A stretch of 55,105 nucleotides of DNA from Rhizobium sp. (GCA_019459285.1 JAIBEL010000025.1:1-55105), one strand, 5' to 3'; positions 26,001 through 34,003 are shown, counted from the stretch's first letter. Numbers and translations: made by a program. Notes: generated by a model from the letters alone, not told the origin.

Positions 26001-27903
26001 CGATCCTGTCGGGCTCTTCACAGAAGAGCGATTTCAAACCTGTGACGATTCGCACCGTCGTTCATCGCTAGAAGATCTCGCCTTGCAGTATCAACTGTTC
26101 CGAAGCGATAACGCAGATGAAGAGTTGGCGAGACGACGGCAAGAGGCGATATGGGCGATATTTGATGAATTCTATGCGCGGCTTCCCGACCAAGCATCCG
26201 AGGCGGTGGACGACAAATCTTGGCGACTAAGCCTCGCACGCATGGATCGCCGAAAGATGAAGATTTCTGCCGAGACGAAGGACGACGGCATTCTCCTGAC
26301 CTTTAATCCACAAATCGATTCTGACCTCCAGAAGCACAGCGAGGAATCTCAAGCGAGAATCACGGAGGAGATGCAATACGTCCCGCTCAATCTATGGGCG
26401 AGCTATCGATGGCAGGGGAATGAGGGGGAGTATTCGAAATATGCTCAGTACGAAAGTGACTACAAACGGGTCGTGGCCGACATAAAGGCTGTCTGCGAAG
26501 GACTGAAGTCCGATGAGACAGAAGATCAGCGCTTTAGGCTGTTCTATCGCTCGATACCTCCGGTTTCGTGCGCTGTCCTCATGCGCGACTTCGCAGATAA
26601 ACTTGACCAGACGGAGCGGGAGTTTTGCAGGGACGTCTTGTTGGGCTACGCGTCGCTGCCGCTTATAGGCCCCTACGAGTATCAGATCGGAGACGGTCTC
26701 GACGCAGCTATCAACGCGCTGCCGCTGCTAATTCAGCCCTTCCCAGAGTATCGAGACGATGTCAAGGGCACGCTATTACTCACGCTCTTGGACCGCAACT
26801 CGGTGGGGATGAGTCAACGCTTCGCCGATCATGCCGTATCGGCCATCCTCAACATGCTTTGGAAGATAAATCCGCAAGACGCAAACGCCCTATTCCTCGG
26901 GTACCTACTCCTCCAGCCCGTATACGAGAAGCTCTGCGAGACGATCTTGCACGAGAACAGAACGAAGGGAACTTACGGGTTCCATCATTTCACGGCGATT
27001 CAGCGCTTCGCGGCGGAATACGAGCAAGAAATCGCGCAAGTCCTCCGCAACGAGCTCACGCCTGACAAGTTACCGCCGCCCGTGGGCGCGAACGTCGACG
27101 CACTCGTCACTGCATTTTCGCTTCTCCCATTGGGAACCAAGGAGCTGCACCATAAGGCATTTGCGATCGAATTAACTGAGATGATGGCGAAGCGCGTAAA
27201 ACGCACACGCGGGCACGGTGAGGAGCAAGTCGACTTTAGTACTCGTCATCGTTTCCTTCAGAAGTTCGCGCACTTCGTGCTCAGTGCCGACAGAGCCGAC
27301 ATCCAGGCGTACGTGCAACCGCTCGTCGACAACTTCAAGACTATTGATTACACGGAGGACATCATTCAGGAGTTCGTGAGCGCAGAAGATAAGCTCAACA
27401 AGTACGATGTGTTCTGGGAGGTTTGGGAGCTGTTCTATCCGTGCATCCTCGCACTTTGTCAGCGAAGCGCGTATTTTCATTCGTCTAGCACCGTGCACAA
27501 TTACCTGCTCGCGTGGCCGTGGTGGAGGAAGGGCGCTAAGGAATGGCATTCGCTCAAGGACCGTGAAAAGGGATTCTTCCAACGAGTCGCTCGCGACATT
27601 GGCAGTCATCCCGCCGTCCTGTACTCATTGGCGAAACTTCTCAACGAAATTGCCTCAGGGTTTGCTTCGGACGGAATATTCTGGGTGAGCGAGATTATCG
27701 AGCGCGGTATCAATCATGCAGACGAAAAGCTGGAGACGAACACGATCTACTACTTAGAGAATTTTGTGCGCGGATTTGTTCTACGTAATCGGCACAAGGT
27801 GCGGACGACGCCGCAAATCAAAGCGGCAATTCTAGTCATTCTCAACTTCCTAATCGAGCAAGGTTCAGTCACAGCCTATCTCGTTCGTGAAGATGTGCTC
27901 TAA
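23068..27903 (+). CDS. AVAST-type antiviral STAND NTPase with N-terminal PD-(D/E)xK nuclease-like domain
   Basis: 1611 residues from the ATG at 23068 (GAGG about 7 bases upstream; the frame is open 93 bases earlier without a start signal). Residues 1-140 resemble a PD-(D/E)xK nuclease: E23 in FEWLCSLLF, acidic E50/E52 in GIEAEPVIVGAD, and Q64-A-K66 in GWQAKF. The STAND NTPase follows, with Walker A GEAGVGKT at 217-224, Walker B VVIDSAEK with D283, sensor TTR at 314-316, and a winged-helix HD pair at 467-468 (ITHDIYEEWAL). The remaining ~1000 residues are helical, without clear repeats, as in the target-sensing C-terminus of Avs proteins. Known Avs proteins recognise phage terminase or portal and then degrade DNA. 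GC is well below the neighbours, which suggests horizontal acquisition. Subtype is not assigned. Confidence 0.82.
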   Translation: MIVEANWGNFRAKFNAQEQKAFEWLCSLLFYKEQRHPTGALRYFNQPGIEAEPVIVGADVIGWQAKFIGTDLASYKTKLIQAINTAKTQHPTLTQLYFYVNVDFGRSKKPGVKDPPYKTAIEEHAKAKGVAITWKTASFFETPFVCETNANIASHFFMLGASVIDFVQEITRHTEAILEPIRSAIVVEGKSIKIDRRALVTRLKDTLSKSTLVIVSGEAGVGKTAVVKDLYDEVKDTTPFFMFKATEFNVSHVNQLFKDYGAFTFSDFVHEHEEFAEKYVVIDSAEKLSDLDRPKAFQEFLSTLRSSRWKVIFTTRLSYLDDLKYAFIELYNAPFELLNIPGLTQEELVELSVANEFSLPENERLRKFLQNPFYLNEYLRIDVTGNQNTSYAEFREAIWNCQITRSSYQKDNIHRKREECFLEIARKRAASGHFFVTVEGHDEALRQLVTDEIIKFDSRAGGYFITHDIYEEWALERTIERSFRGMSDYGHFYQEIGDALAIRRAFRGWLSEKLGANNGDAARLIEATVSNDAIPGHWRDEAVVAALLSNYSGAFIQYFEQKLLEPPPRVVEQGQSFSAASTFSDRYAYEKSLLGRILFLVRIACKEVDQALLSALENLKDSQIGFSSIMTKPKGSGWTSVVDFLNLNKAKIGLLYMHVILPILDDWNRYTKKGETTKAATEIALYYLDDLTKDGEFPYNSRSEVGEQLIRVILAGSWEVKEQLGEIFRGVIASEEISRRSRYHELVTTALSSIDKSAIVAESLPKEIIGLASVFWPYTPPERNGWGSDYRNDIEQYFDLAPDHHDYYPASALQTPTLRLLQVAPKETVDFIVAFTNRSIEYFAKTDLGQREVEEVDVYLAPSERPLKQYISHRLWMMYRGRQSAPTLLESIHMALEKWLLTAARQVSAEVIESWCLYLIKNSRSASITAIVASVALAESSKLFNVALVLFRTKDFFFFDLARMQFDESARSHYSIVYDPVGLFTEERFQTCDDSHRRSSLEDLALQYQLFRSDNADEELARRRQEAIWAIFDEFYARLPDQASEAVDDKSWRLSLARMDRRKMKISAETKDDGILLTFNPQIDSDLQKHSEESQARITEEMQYVPLNLWASYRWQGNEGEYSKYAQYESDYKRVVADIKAVCEGLKSDETEDQRFRLFYRSIPPVSCAVLMRDFADKLDQTEREFCRDVLLGYASLPLIGPYEYQIGDGLDAAINALPLLIQPFPEYRDDVKGTLLLTLLDRNSVGMSQRFADHAVSAILNMLWKINPQDANALFLGYLLLQPVYEKLCETILHENRTKGTYGFHHFTAIQRFAAEYEQEIAQVLRNELTPDKLPPPVGANVDALVTAFSLLPLGTKELHHKAFAIELTEMMAKRVKRTRGHGEEQVDFSTRHRFLQKFAHFVLSADRADIQAYVQPLVDNFKTIDYTEDIIQEFVSAEDKLNKYDVFWEVWELFYPCILALCQRSAYFHSSSTVHNYLLAWPWWRKGAKEWHSLKDREKGFFQRVARDIGSHPAVLYSLAKLLNEIASGFASDGIFWVSEIIERGINHADEKLETNTIYYLENFVRGFVLRNRHKVRTTPQIKAAILVILNFLIEQGSVTAYLVREDVL

Positions 27904-28675
27904 CCCCGAGCAACATCCTGAATATGGAATTTCCAAGATGAGATGTGATAGCTGCGACAAACAATTGATTAAGGTTGATCGCCGAACCGAGTTGGCTGAA
28001 CTAGATGAAGACGCCACGGATGGTCAGATGGCGGATTATTTTGCCGCAGAACAATCAGGAGACTATGGCGCATGGGGAATTGGAATCGTTGAGTATCACT
28101 GTCCAAGCTGCCAAAGAACGTTTCAATTCATAACGGATGAACTGACGAGCTACGATCCTCTGATCGTCAGCTGGCACGAGAAAGCTAAAGAGGGCGATTT
28201 CTTTTCAAGATTTGTCTTCGAATACTTAGCGTTTGTTGCTTTACTGCAAAACAAGCTGTTCATTGGGGCTGGTAGCGACAGAAGAACGATACAGGCTCTT
28301 AAACGGGACAGGGCTCGCGAGGAGGCCTATGTCGCGGCCATTGGGGAGTACGAGCCCTTGCGCAGGCTTTGGCAAGATGTAATGGCTGAACTCGGGCGGG
28401 CTCCTCTTCTTAACAGTTCACGCGATTTGGATAATCCAGAAATAGATGTGTGGTGGAATAACACTGGTTTTGAGCCCAAGAAGGACGACAATTCCCCCCA
28501 AGGGGTCGTTAGATCATTGTCAGATTGGGCGAATATGGTCGAATTTTGGCATAGCGTTCGAAATAACCTATTTCATGGGGGAAAAGACCCAACCATTCGG
28601 CGAGACTGCTACCTTGTTGAACATGCATATCGAACCTTGGCGTCATTTATGGAAAATGAAATCAGCCAGATGTAG
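27893..28675 (+). CDS. Zinc-ribbon and HEPN-like protein, companion of the STAND nuclease
   Basis: 260 residues from the ATG at 27893, overlapping the STAND gene by 11 bases; GTG 27887 and ATG 27938 (MRCDSC) are alternatives. Two CxxC pairs (CDSC, 18-21; CPSC, 70-73) make a split zinc ribbon with a 48-residue insert. The C-terminal half is helical and ends with HSVRNNLFHGGKD. Its R223-x4-H228 fits the RX4-6H signature of HEPN ribonucleases, followed by YLVEHAYRTLASF as in Cthe_2314-like HEPN helices. The tight overlap and the same lowered GC tie it to the STAND gene. A role as RNase effector, adaptor or regulator is possible; none is established for this pair to my knowledge. Confidence 0.72.
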   Translation: MCSNPEQHPEYGISKMRCDSCDKQLIKVDRRTELAELDEDATDGQMADYFAAEQSGDYGAWGIGIVEYHCPSCQRTFQFITDELTSYDPLIVSWHEKAKEGDFFSRFVFEYLAFVALLQNKLFIGAGSDRRTIQALKRDRAREEAYVAAIGEYEPLRRLWQDVMAELGRAPLLNSSRDLDNPEIDVWWNNTGFEPKKDDNSPQGVVRSLSDWANMVEFWHSVRNNLFHGGKDPTIRRDCYLVEHAYRTLASFMENEISQM

Positions 28676-28953
28676 CTGGACGAGGTAGGCAAACGGTCTT
28701 CGCGTATTGGATATAACGGCACAATATTTAGTGCGCTTGGACGAAAGTACATGAGAGCGTTTCGTGCCGTCTGCTTCTCCCCGCAGAGCGGACATTCTAG
28801 CGATCCATAAGAAACTTCCGCTTAGGCCGATCAAGAGACGGTCGTGGAGTGAGTCTTGAACTTCCGCTCCCAACCGAACCGAGACAGTCGCTCCAAATCG
28901 CGACTTTCAATTGGACTCAGTGGCGGCTTCGAGACTGGAAGGACCGGCTGTTT

Positions 28954-31434
28954 TTACGGGGATACACACCATGTCCGCCACATCTCCCGATAGGCGGCTT
29001 CCAGATGGCGGGTGACGGTTTCCGGGCCATAGTTCGACGCCGTCATCCGCTCGCGTAGCGACTGCCGGATTCGATCCAGCTCCGGCAAGTCCTGCGCCAT
29101 CCGCATGGCGAGTTGGAAGTAGTCTTCCTCGGTGTGCGTGATGAAGTCGCTCAGGCCGACACGCGACAGCAAGGGAACCGCGCAGCGCGACACCATGTGT
29201 TCGCCGGCCAGGGTGATGACCGGCACCCCCATCCACAGCGAGTGCATCGTGGTGGTGCCGCCGTTGTAGGGGAAAGGGTCGAGCGCCAGGTCGATCGTGT
29301 GGTGCAGTGCCAGGTACTCGCTGAACGACATGCGCGGCTGCAGGATCAGGCGATCGGCTTCCACGCCTGCCTGGCCGAACCGCTCGATCACCCGCTGCCG
29401 GACGCCGTCGTCCGTTATGTTGCCAAGCATCAGCCTGGCGTGCGGTAGCGCTTTCAGAATCCGTGCCCACAGATTGACGACTGATGGGTTGATCTTGATC
29501 AGGTTGTTCAGGGAGGCGAACACGAAGGTGTCGGTGCTCAGGGCCGGCAACGGATTGACGGACGGACAGCCCGGTGCCGGCCGGTAGGCCACGCCCGAGT
29601 CCGGCATGCGCACCAGCGACTCGCTGTGGTAACGCTCGGTCAGCCCGGGCGGGTCCATTTCCGCATTGGTGATCCGGTAGTCCATCGCGGTCAGGCCGGT
29701 GGAGCCGGCGTAGCCGATCCACGTGGCCTGCACCGGCGCCGGTTTGCGGGCGAACACGGGCAGGCGGTTGTAGCCGGTATGTCCGGAGAGGTCGACCAGG
29801 ATGTCGATGCCGTCCGCACGAATGCGTTCGGCGAGCTGCGCGTCGCCCATTTTCGAACAGGCCAGCCAGTGGTCGGCGTGGGCGGCAATCTGCTCGGTAT
29901 GGGCATCACGCTTGATGTGGTTGTAGTAGCAATGGATCTCCACCTGGGACTTGTCGTGCTTGGCCAGAATCGGCTCGATGAAGAAGGCCACGGCATGATT
30001 ATAGAAATCCGCGGAGACGTACCCGATCCTGAGCCGCCGCTCGGGGTCGCGGCTGTTGGCGTGGGGCCGCCAATCCGTCTTGAGCGGGGTTTCGAAGCGC
30101 TCGGCATAGCGCTGGTGTTCGCTGAATACTTCCGCCGGCGTGAGGGTGTCCATGTACTGCATCGTATACAGCAGGTTGCTGTATGCGATCGTCGAATCCG
30201 GCTTGAGTGCCAGGACCTCCCGGTAACAGGCGATGGCTTCGTCCAGCCTGCCTTGCGCCTGGAGCGTGTTGCCCAGGCCGTTGTAGGCCTCGGCGAAATC
30301 CGGCTTGAGTAGCAGTGCCTGTCTGCCGCATGCGGCGGCTTCGTCCAGCCGGCCGCGTTCCCTGAGGGCGGTTCCCAGACTGTTGTAGGTCTCGGCGGAG
30401 TCCGGCCTGATTTCGAGCGCCCGCTTGTTGGAGGCGATGGCTTCGTCCAGCCGGCCCAGCGCATAGAACGCCTCGCCCAGATTGCTGTATGCCTCGGCGA
30501 AGTCCGGCTTGATCGAAACGGCCTGCCGGCAGCAGGCGATCGTTTCATTCAGCTTGTCCTGTTTCTGGAAAATGACGCCCAGGTTGTTGTAGGCCTCGGC
30601 GAAGTCCGGCTTGAACCGGATGGCCTGCTCATAGGCCTCGGCCGCCTCGTCCAGCTTGTCCTGGTTCTTCAGCACGTTGCCCAGGTTGTTGTACGCGTCG
30701 GCATAGTCCGGCTTGAGCTCGATCGCCCGCCGGTAGCTGGCGGCCGCTTCGTCCAGATCTTCCCGCTCCCTCAGCGCATCGCCCAGGTTGTAGTGCACTT
30801 CCACAAGATCCGGATCGAGCCTGAGGGCCTTGCGGTAGCTGGCGATCGCCTCGTCCAGCCGGCCTTGCGTCTGCAGCGCATCGCCCAGGTTGCTGTGCAG
30901 CTGGGCATAGTTGGGCGTGAACGCGACGGCCTTGCGGTAGCTGGCGATCGCCTCGTCCAGCCGGCCTTGCTCCTTGAGCGCATTCCCCAGGTTGTAATGG
31001 GCATTGGCATGGTTGGGCTGCAGCGCAATGGCTTTCCGGTAGCGGGCGATCGCCTCGTCCAGCGCGCCTTGCGCCATGAGCACCACCCCCAGATTGTTGT
31101 GCCCGTCGGCAAAGTTCGGCGCGATCTCGGTCACACTGCCAAGCAGGATGGCCGCCACATCGAGCATGCCGATCTGATACGCGATCATCCCCTGCATATG
31201 CAAGGCATCCGGATGATTGGGCGACAGTTGCAGGATCTGCTGGCAAACCGCGTCGGCCTCGCGCAACTGCCCGGCCTGGTAGTGTGCGGAGGCGCGCTGC
31301 AAGGCATTCGCGAGATCCATCGTCGCCGAAGCGGGGGGGGCGGGTTGCCCCGCCGTGAGCAGGCAGCACTGCTTGTATTTCTTTCCGCTTCCGCACGGAC
31401 ACGGATCGTTACGCGCGATTTTCTGGGTTGTCAT
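28954..31434 (-). CDS. TPR protein with OGT/SPINDLY-type glycosyltransferase domain and N-terminal SEC-C motif
   Basis: 826 residues. Residues 7-26 are a SEC-C zinc motif (NDPCPCGSGKKYKQCC). Residues ~35-430 contain about eleven 34-residue TPRs with recurring GRLDEAIASYRKA and FAEAYNNLG units; the repeats are similar at DNA level too. The C-terminal ~390 residues are a GT41-like catalytic region (LRIGYVSADFYNHAVAFFIEPIL, DILVDLSGHTGYNRLPVFARKPAPVQ, GTTTMHSLWMGVPVITLAGEHMVSR). This fold transfers GlcNAc or another sugar to Ser/Thr of proteins in eukaryotes; bacterial targets are mostly unknown. It is convergent with the defence pair and has its own upstream region. Confidence 0.92.
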   Translation of the reverse strand: MTTQKIARNDPCPCGSGKKYKQCCLLTAGQPAPPASATMDLANALQRASAHYQAGQLREADAVCQQILQLSPNHPDALHMQGMIAYQIGMLDVAAILLGSVTEIAPNFADGHNNLGVVLMAQGALDEAIARYRKAIALQPNHANAHYNLGNALKEQGRLDEAIASYRKAVAFTPNYAQLHSNLGDALQTQGRLDEAIASYRKALRLDPDLVEVHYNLGDALREREDLDEAAASYRRAIELKPDYADAYNNLGNVLKNQDKLDEAAEAYEQAIRFKPDFAEAYNNLGVIFQKQDKLNETIACCRQAVSIKPDFAEAYSNLGEAFYALGRLDEAIASNKRALEIRPDSAETYNSLGTALRERGRLDEAAACGRQALLLKPDFAEAYNGLGNTLQAQGRLDEAIACYREVLALKPDSTIAYSNLLYTMQYMDTLTPAEVFSEHQRYAERFETPLKTDWRPHANSRDPERRLRIGYVSADFYNHAVAFFIEPILAKHDKSQVEIHCYYNHIKRDAHTEQIAAHADHWLACSKMGDAQLAERIRADGIDILVDLSGHTGYNRLPVFARKPAPVQATWIGYAGSTGLTAMDYRITNAEMDPPGLTERYHSESLVRMPDSGVAYRPAPGCPSVNPLPALSTDTFVFASLNNLIKINPSVVNLWARILKALPHARLMLGNITDDGVRQRVIERFGQAGVEADRLILQPRMSFSEYLALHHTIDLALDPFPYNGGTTTMHSLWMGVPVITLAGEHMVSRCAVPLLSRVGLSDFITHTEEDYFQLAMRMAQDLPELDRIRQSLRERMTASNYGPETVTRHLEAAYREMWRTWCVSP

Positions 31435-32124
31435 GGCACATTGAGAGGGGCGGCGGGGCCGGTTCAGCGCCTATTGTAGCGATCCTTGGAGAGGGCCCGC
31501 ACGATCGTGGCGCGAATGAACGGAAACGTGGACCACTCGACGACGAACTGGCCACCCGCAAATGCGCCGCTTCCGCCTCCAGGCCGTCTCAAACCGGGAC
31601 GAAAACGCCCATCCGCCCACCCATAGCCATTTCCTATATGAGTCATTGACATTAAGTCTTTGAAAATGGCGATCGCTTGATTGATGATTGGGGTCGTCAA
31701 TAATTTCTGTTGCTGCGCCTCTTGGTTTTGCAAGGTCTTGCTATGCGAAGGCGCCAGGATCATTGATGTTCTGGAGGATCAAACAAAAATCCTCCCAAGG
31801 CAAGGAGGTTTTCGTACTGAAAATTAAGGGTTCCTGGATGCGTTAAACGATGGCGTGAAGCCTTTTGCGGCGATACGGATGTTGGCGTGCGGCCTTTGGC
31901 CAAACCACCGGGATCCGTGGACAGAGGCATTACCCCGCCAGCTCAAGCGAACGCCACCGCGGGATGTTTGGGGTGCCTGTCTTTCCAGCCTTTCATGGCG
32001 TGTCGATCAAACGAATCGCCATGTCTTCCCCCACGGGAAACCTCGCCGAGCTGCTAACGCTACTCCCCTTGATACGCATCAATGAATCCCCCTAATCGTT
32101 GATGGACGCTTGCATGGAAACTAT
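31435..32124 (+). other. Long intergenic region between the OGT-like gene and the XRE regulator
   Basis: About 690 bases. Short open frames exist on both strands (for example 31464-31763 minus, 31855-32085 plus), but they have low-complexity or compositionally odd products and no ribosome sites, so I do not call them. It includes the promoter side of the OGT-like gene, a set of overlapping hairpins at 31773-31812, and further GC hairpin potential around 31890-31922 (GGCCTTTGGCC, CCACCGGGATCCGTGG). It may hold an untranslated leader or a small RNA; no known RNA family was recognised. Confidence 0.5.
31773..31812 (+). promoter_or_regulatory. Alternative hairpins resembling a terminator/antiterminator pair
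   Basis: GGAGGAT (31773-31779) can pair with ATCCTCC (31789-31795). The same CCTCC can instead pair with GGAGG (31804-31808), which is followed by TTTT (31809-31812). The two stems exclude each other, as in attenuators. It lies about 310 bases upstream of the XRE gene with no obvious leader peptide. The T-run is short, so this is tentative. Confidence 0.3.
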
Positions 32125-32481
32125 ATGGTCAATCTAACGGAATTCGGGATAGTCGTGAGGAAAGCGAGGCTTGACGCCAAGGTGACCCAGAGTGAAATGG
32201 CGGCCGCGCTGGGCGTGACCTCGGCTTTTTTGAGTAACCTCGAGAAAGGGCGAAGCAAGATCCCGGAAGAATGGGCAACGAGAATTGAATCGTTCTTCAA
32301 GCATAAAGGTGTCGCCACGCCGAATCTGCGCAAACTGGCAGATGTGGCGAACCGCTCGATATCGCTGGAAGGCATGAACCCGCAGAAAGCGATGATGCTG
32401 GCTGCCTTCGCAAGGACAAGCTTTTCCCAGCAGCAGATGGAAAAATTCTCGCAACTGCTCGGCGAAATCAAAGAGAACTAG
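32125..32481 (+). CDS. XRE-family helix-turn-helix regulator
   Basis: 118 residues from the ATG at 32125. The N-terminal HTH is clear: NLTEFGIVVRKARLDAKVTQ, SEMAAALGVTSAFLSNLEKGRSKIPEEW. The rest is a short helical tail (EGMNPQKAMMLAAFARTSF, SQQQMEKFSQLLGEI) that could dimerise. The size and lack of other domains fit an antitoxin-like or phage-type regulator, but no toxin partner is adjacent. It is followed after 56 bases by a strong terminator. The gene lies just outside the tRNA-Asn-flanked segment. Confidence 0.87.
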   Translation: MVNLTEFGIVVRKARLDAKVTQSEMAAALGVTSAFLSNLEKGRSKIPEEWATRIESFFKHKGVATPNLRKLADVANRSISLEGMNPQKAMMLAAFARTSFSQQQMEKFSQLLGEIKEN

Positions 32482-32537
32482 CCGAGGCTGCTTGTCGAGC
32501 CTGAACCCGTGCATGCGAAGGGTGGCAACTGGAAATG

Positions 32538-32567
32538 AAAAAGGCCGGCAACGTTGCGGGCCTTTTT
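32538..32567 (+). terminator. Intrinsic terminator after the XRE gene
   Basis: AAAAAGGCC (32538-32546) pairs with GGCCTTTTT (32559-32567), with the inner palindrome GCAACGTTGC extending the stem. A T-run follows on the plus strand, so it terminates the XRE transcript; the A-run on the other side would also permit minus-strand termination. Confidence 0.8.
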
Positions 32568-32686
32568 GGGTTGGCTTCTCGAGTTGGTCTTGCGACGAAC
32601 CAGACCATCGCGTTTCCACTCCCCCCTGAATTTCACCGGAAGGCCCGCGTGGCCTCAGACGTTCCCGTCTAGTAAACGCTGAAATG

Positions 32687-32716
32687 AAAAAGCCTCGCAG
32701 CGATGCGAGGCTTTTT
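32687..32716. terminator. Strong bidirectional terminator beside the tRNA-Asn fragment
   Basis: AAAAAGCCTCGCA (32687-32699) and TGCGAGGCTTTTT (32704-32716) are perfect complements around a GCGA tetraloop. On the minus strand it directly follows the tRNA-Asn 3' fragment at 32722, as a tRNA terminator would. Confidence 0.85.
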
Positions 32717-32719
32717 GTA

Positions 32720-32762
32720 TCTGGCTCTCCGACCTGGGCTCGAACCAGGGACCTGCGGATTA
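32720..32762 (-). repeat. 43-bp copy of the 3' part of tRNA-Asn (attachment-site-like)
   Basis: This segment matches 34045-34087 with one mismatch (T at 32728 against C at 34053), including 34 identical bases at 32729-32762. It spans the tRNA from just inside the anticodon loop through the CCA end and stops abruptly. Such a displaced 3' tRNA end is what site-specific integration into a tRNA gene leaves behind. A degraded second tRNA-Asn copy is the alternative. Confidence 0.75.
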
Positions 32763-32999
32763 CCGCTGCCCGGTACTAATGCTTTGTACCATTTCGATAT
32801 ACAGCGATTCCACACGATCCCTTGCCCACGGGGTACGACGAAGAAATTTGAGGCTTGACGCAATACTCGGGTCATGGGTGAAGCAGCGGATCTCGATTTT
32901 CTGTCCCAATGCCTCCCAGCCATAGTACGCAACCAGTTGTTTCAATAACTGTTCAAGCGTGACACCGTGGAGGGGATTGTTGGGCTGAATCTCTTGCAT
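32760..32999 (-). CDS. VF530-family (DUF2132) DNA-binding protein
   Basis: 79 residues. The family signature is almost complete: [41 protein letters not shown] and [17 protein letters not shown]530 proteins are small helical proteins reported to bind DNA, with a compact fold around this motif set. The stop codon (32760-32762) is exactly the last three bases of the tRNA-like repeat, so the final residues (VQSISTGQR) may have been set by the recombination event. The start ATG is 13 bases after the next gene's stop, so it forms a small operon with the two genes upstream on the minus strand. Confidence 0.88.
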   Translation of the reverse strand: MQEIQPNNPLHGVTLEQLLKQLVAYYGWEALGQKIEIRCFTHDPSIASSLKFLRRTPWARDRVESLYIEMVQSISTGQR

Positions 33000-33012
33000 G
33001 GTTTAGACCCTG

Positions 33013-33561
33013 TCAGGCTTCGGCGAGGCTCACCGTGCGCATCCTGTCCAGCTTCTCGACTACAGCCTGATAGAGATCCAGATCGGCGCCATGGTTGCGG
33101 TCCGGGTGATGGGCGCTACGGATCTTCTTCAGCGCAGTCATATCATCGGGCAGGTCATGCACCCTGGTTACCCGGTCGCCGTTCTTGGCCATCTCACGCT
33201 GAAGTTCGGCCTCTGCGCCTTCGCGTGTGTCGTGCAGCCTTCTGCTGCCAAGACGCCATCCATCCTGGGTCTTGCGCGGGGACAGGGTTTTCTCGCCATC
33301 AAACCAGATCCATCTGCCGGTATCAGAATCCAGTTCAAAGTGAACGGTGGTGATGCCGTAGGTGTAAACGGGCGGCTTGAGGTCCTTGGCAAACATCTTG
33401 AACGTGCCGACAGTAGCCACGGCAGCAAGATAATACGCGCCAGCCTCATGAGGGCAGAACGCGCTGCTGGGCGTTGGCTCAGGTTTGCTGTCGCTACGTA
33501 ACGAATCCCCTTCAAGCTTGCGGCTGGCGAGCCATGCTGCTCGGCGTTGTGCGTTGGTCAC
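33013..33561 (-). CDS. Uncharacterised protein with a C-terminal J-domain-like segment
   Basis: 182 residues from a GTG at 33561, chosen because AAGGAG lies 8 bases upstream; the longer ATG start lacks a site. The first two thirds are unrecognised (YYLAAVATVGTFKMFAKDL, TTVHFELDSDTGRWIWFDGEKT). The C-terminal ~45 residues read as a J-domain helix pair with an HPD motif (TALKKIRSAHHPDRNHGAD, LDLYQAVVEKLDRMR), though the first J helix is weak. HPD suggests an interaction with a DnaK-type chaperone. It is the middle of three small minus-strand genes between tRNA-Asn and the tRNA fragment. Confidence 0.7.
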   Translation of the reverse strand: MTNAQRRAAWLASRKLEGDSLRSDSKPEPTPSSAFCPHEAGAYYLAAVATVGTFKMFAKDLKPPVYTYGITTVHFELDSDTGRWIWFDGEKTLSPRKTQDGWRLGSRRLHDTREGAEAELQREMAKNGDRVTRVHDLPDDMTALKKIRSAHHPDRNHGADLDLYQAVVEKLDRMRTVSLAEA

Positions 33562-33661
33562 TGGTATTGCTCCTTGATCTTGGTTAAAACCCACTGGGAT
33601 ACCCCCTCGCTGAAGGGATCACCCGCTGGACTCCTAGACCGCCTCAATGGCTGCCCCGTTA

Positions 33662-33928
33662 CTAGTCGGATAAGGCGCTTTTGCTAGGCCCAGCCTTTCG
33701 ACCTGGCGCGACGGGCGGCACATAACCCGAGATCCTGCACTGAAACCCATCAATACGCTTGTTGCCATTGAAGTGGGTGACGCTGCACTGTGATATTTCT
33801 CCGCGTGTCGTTAAGTCAGCCAGTGACTTGCGTACTTGAGTCAGTGGAATCCCGGTTGCTGATGCGATCTCCAGGTCGAGAAGCTGCCCATGTTTTTTCA
33901 AGTGGCTTAGAACTTGGTCTGCTTGCAT
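33662..33928 (-). CDS. Small winged-helix DNA-binding protein
   Basis: 88 residues from the ATG at 33928 (AAAGGA about 10 bases upstream). Residues 1-55 form a winged helix: QADQVLSHLKKHGQLLDLEI, ASATGIPLTQVRKSLADLTTRGEI. The tail is proline- and basic-rich (PPVAPGRKAGPSKSAL). The pattern resembles FaeA/ArsR-like small regulators. It is the first gene after tRNA-Asn on the minus strand and could regulate the short island. A recombination directionality factor is another possibility, but no integrase is present. Confidence 0.65.
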   Translation of the reverse strand: MQADQVLSHLKKHGQLLDLEIASATGIPLTQVRKSLADLTTRGEISQCSVTHFNGNKRIDGFQCRISGYVPPVAPGRKAGPSKSALSD

Positions 33929-34003
33929 GTCGATTCCTTTGACGTGTGGATGAGCGCGTGACCCAAGGCGGAGCCCAGAGCCGATACAGAATTCCAGGGA
34001 AAG

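Noticed and set aside
29990..31320. Regularly spaced similar DNA units that could suggest a CRISPR or tandem repeat array
   Set aside because: The ~102-base period is in frame with TPR-coding sequence and the units vary as protein repeats do.
31464..31763. 99-residue minus-strand frame upstream of the OGT-like gene
   Set aside because: Gly/Arg-rich low-complexity product, no start signal, no recognisable domain.
32722..32797. A second full tRNA-Asn
   Set aside because: Identity ends inside the anticodon loop and the sequence continues into the VF530 coding region; no 5' half can be formed.
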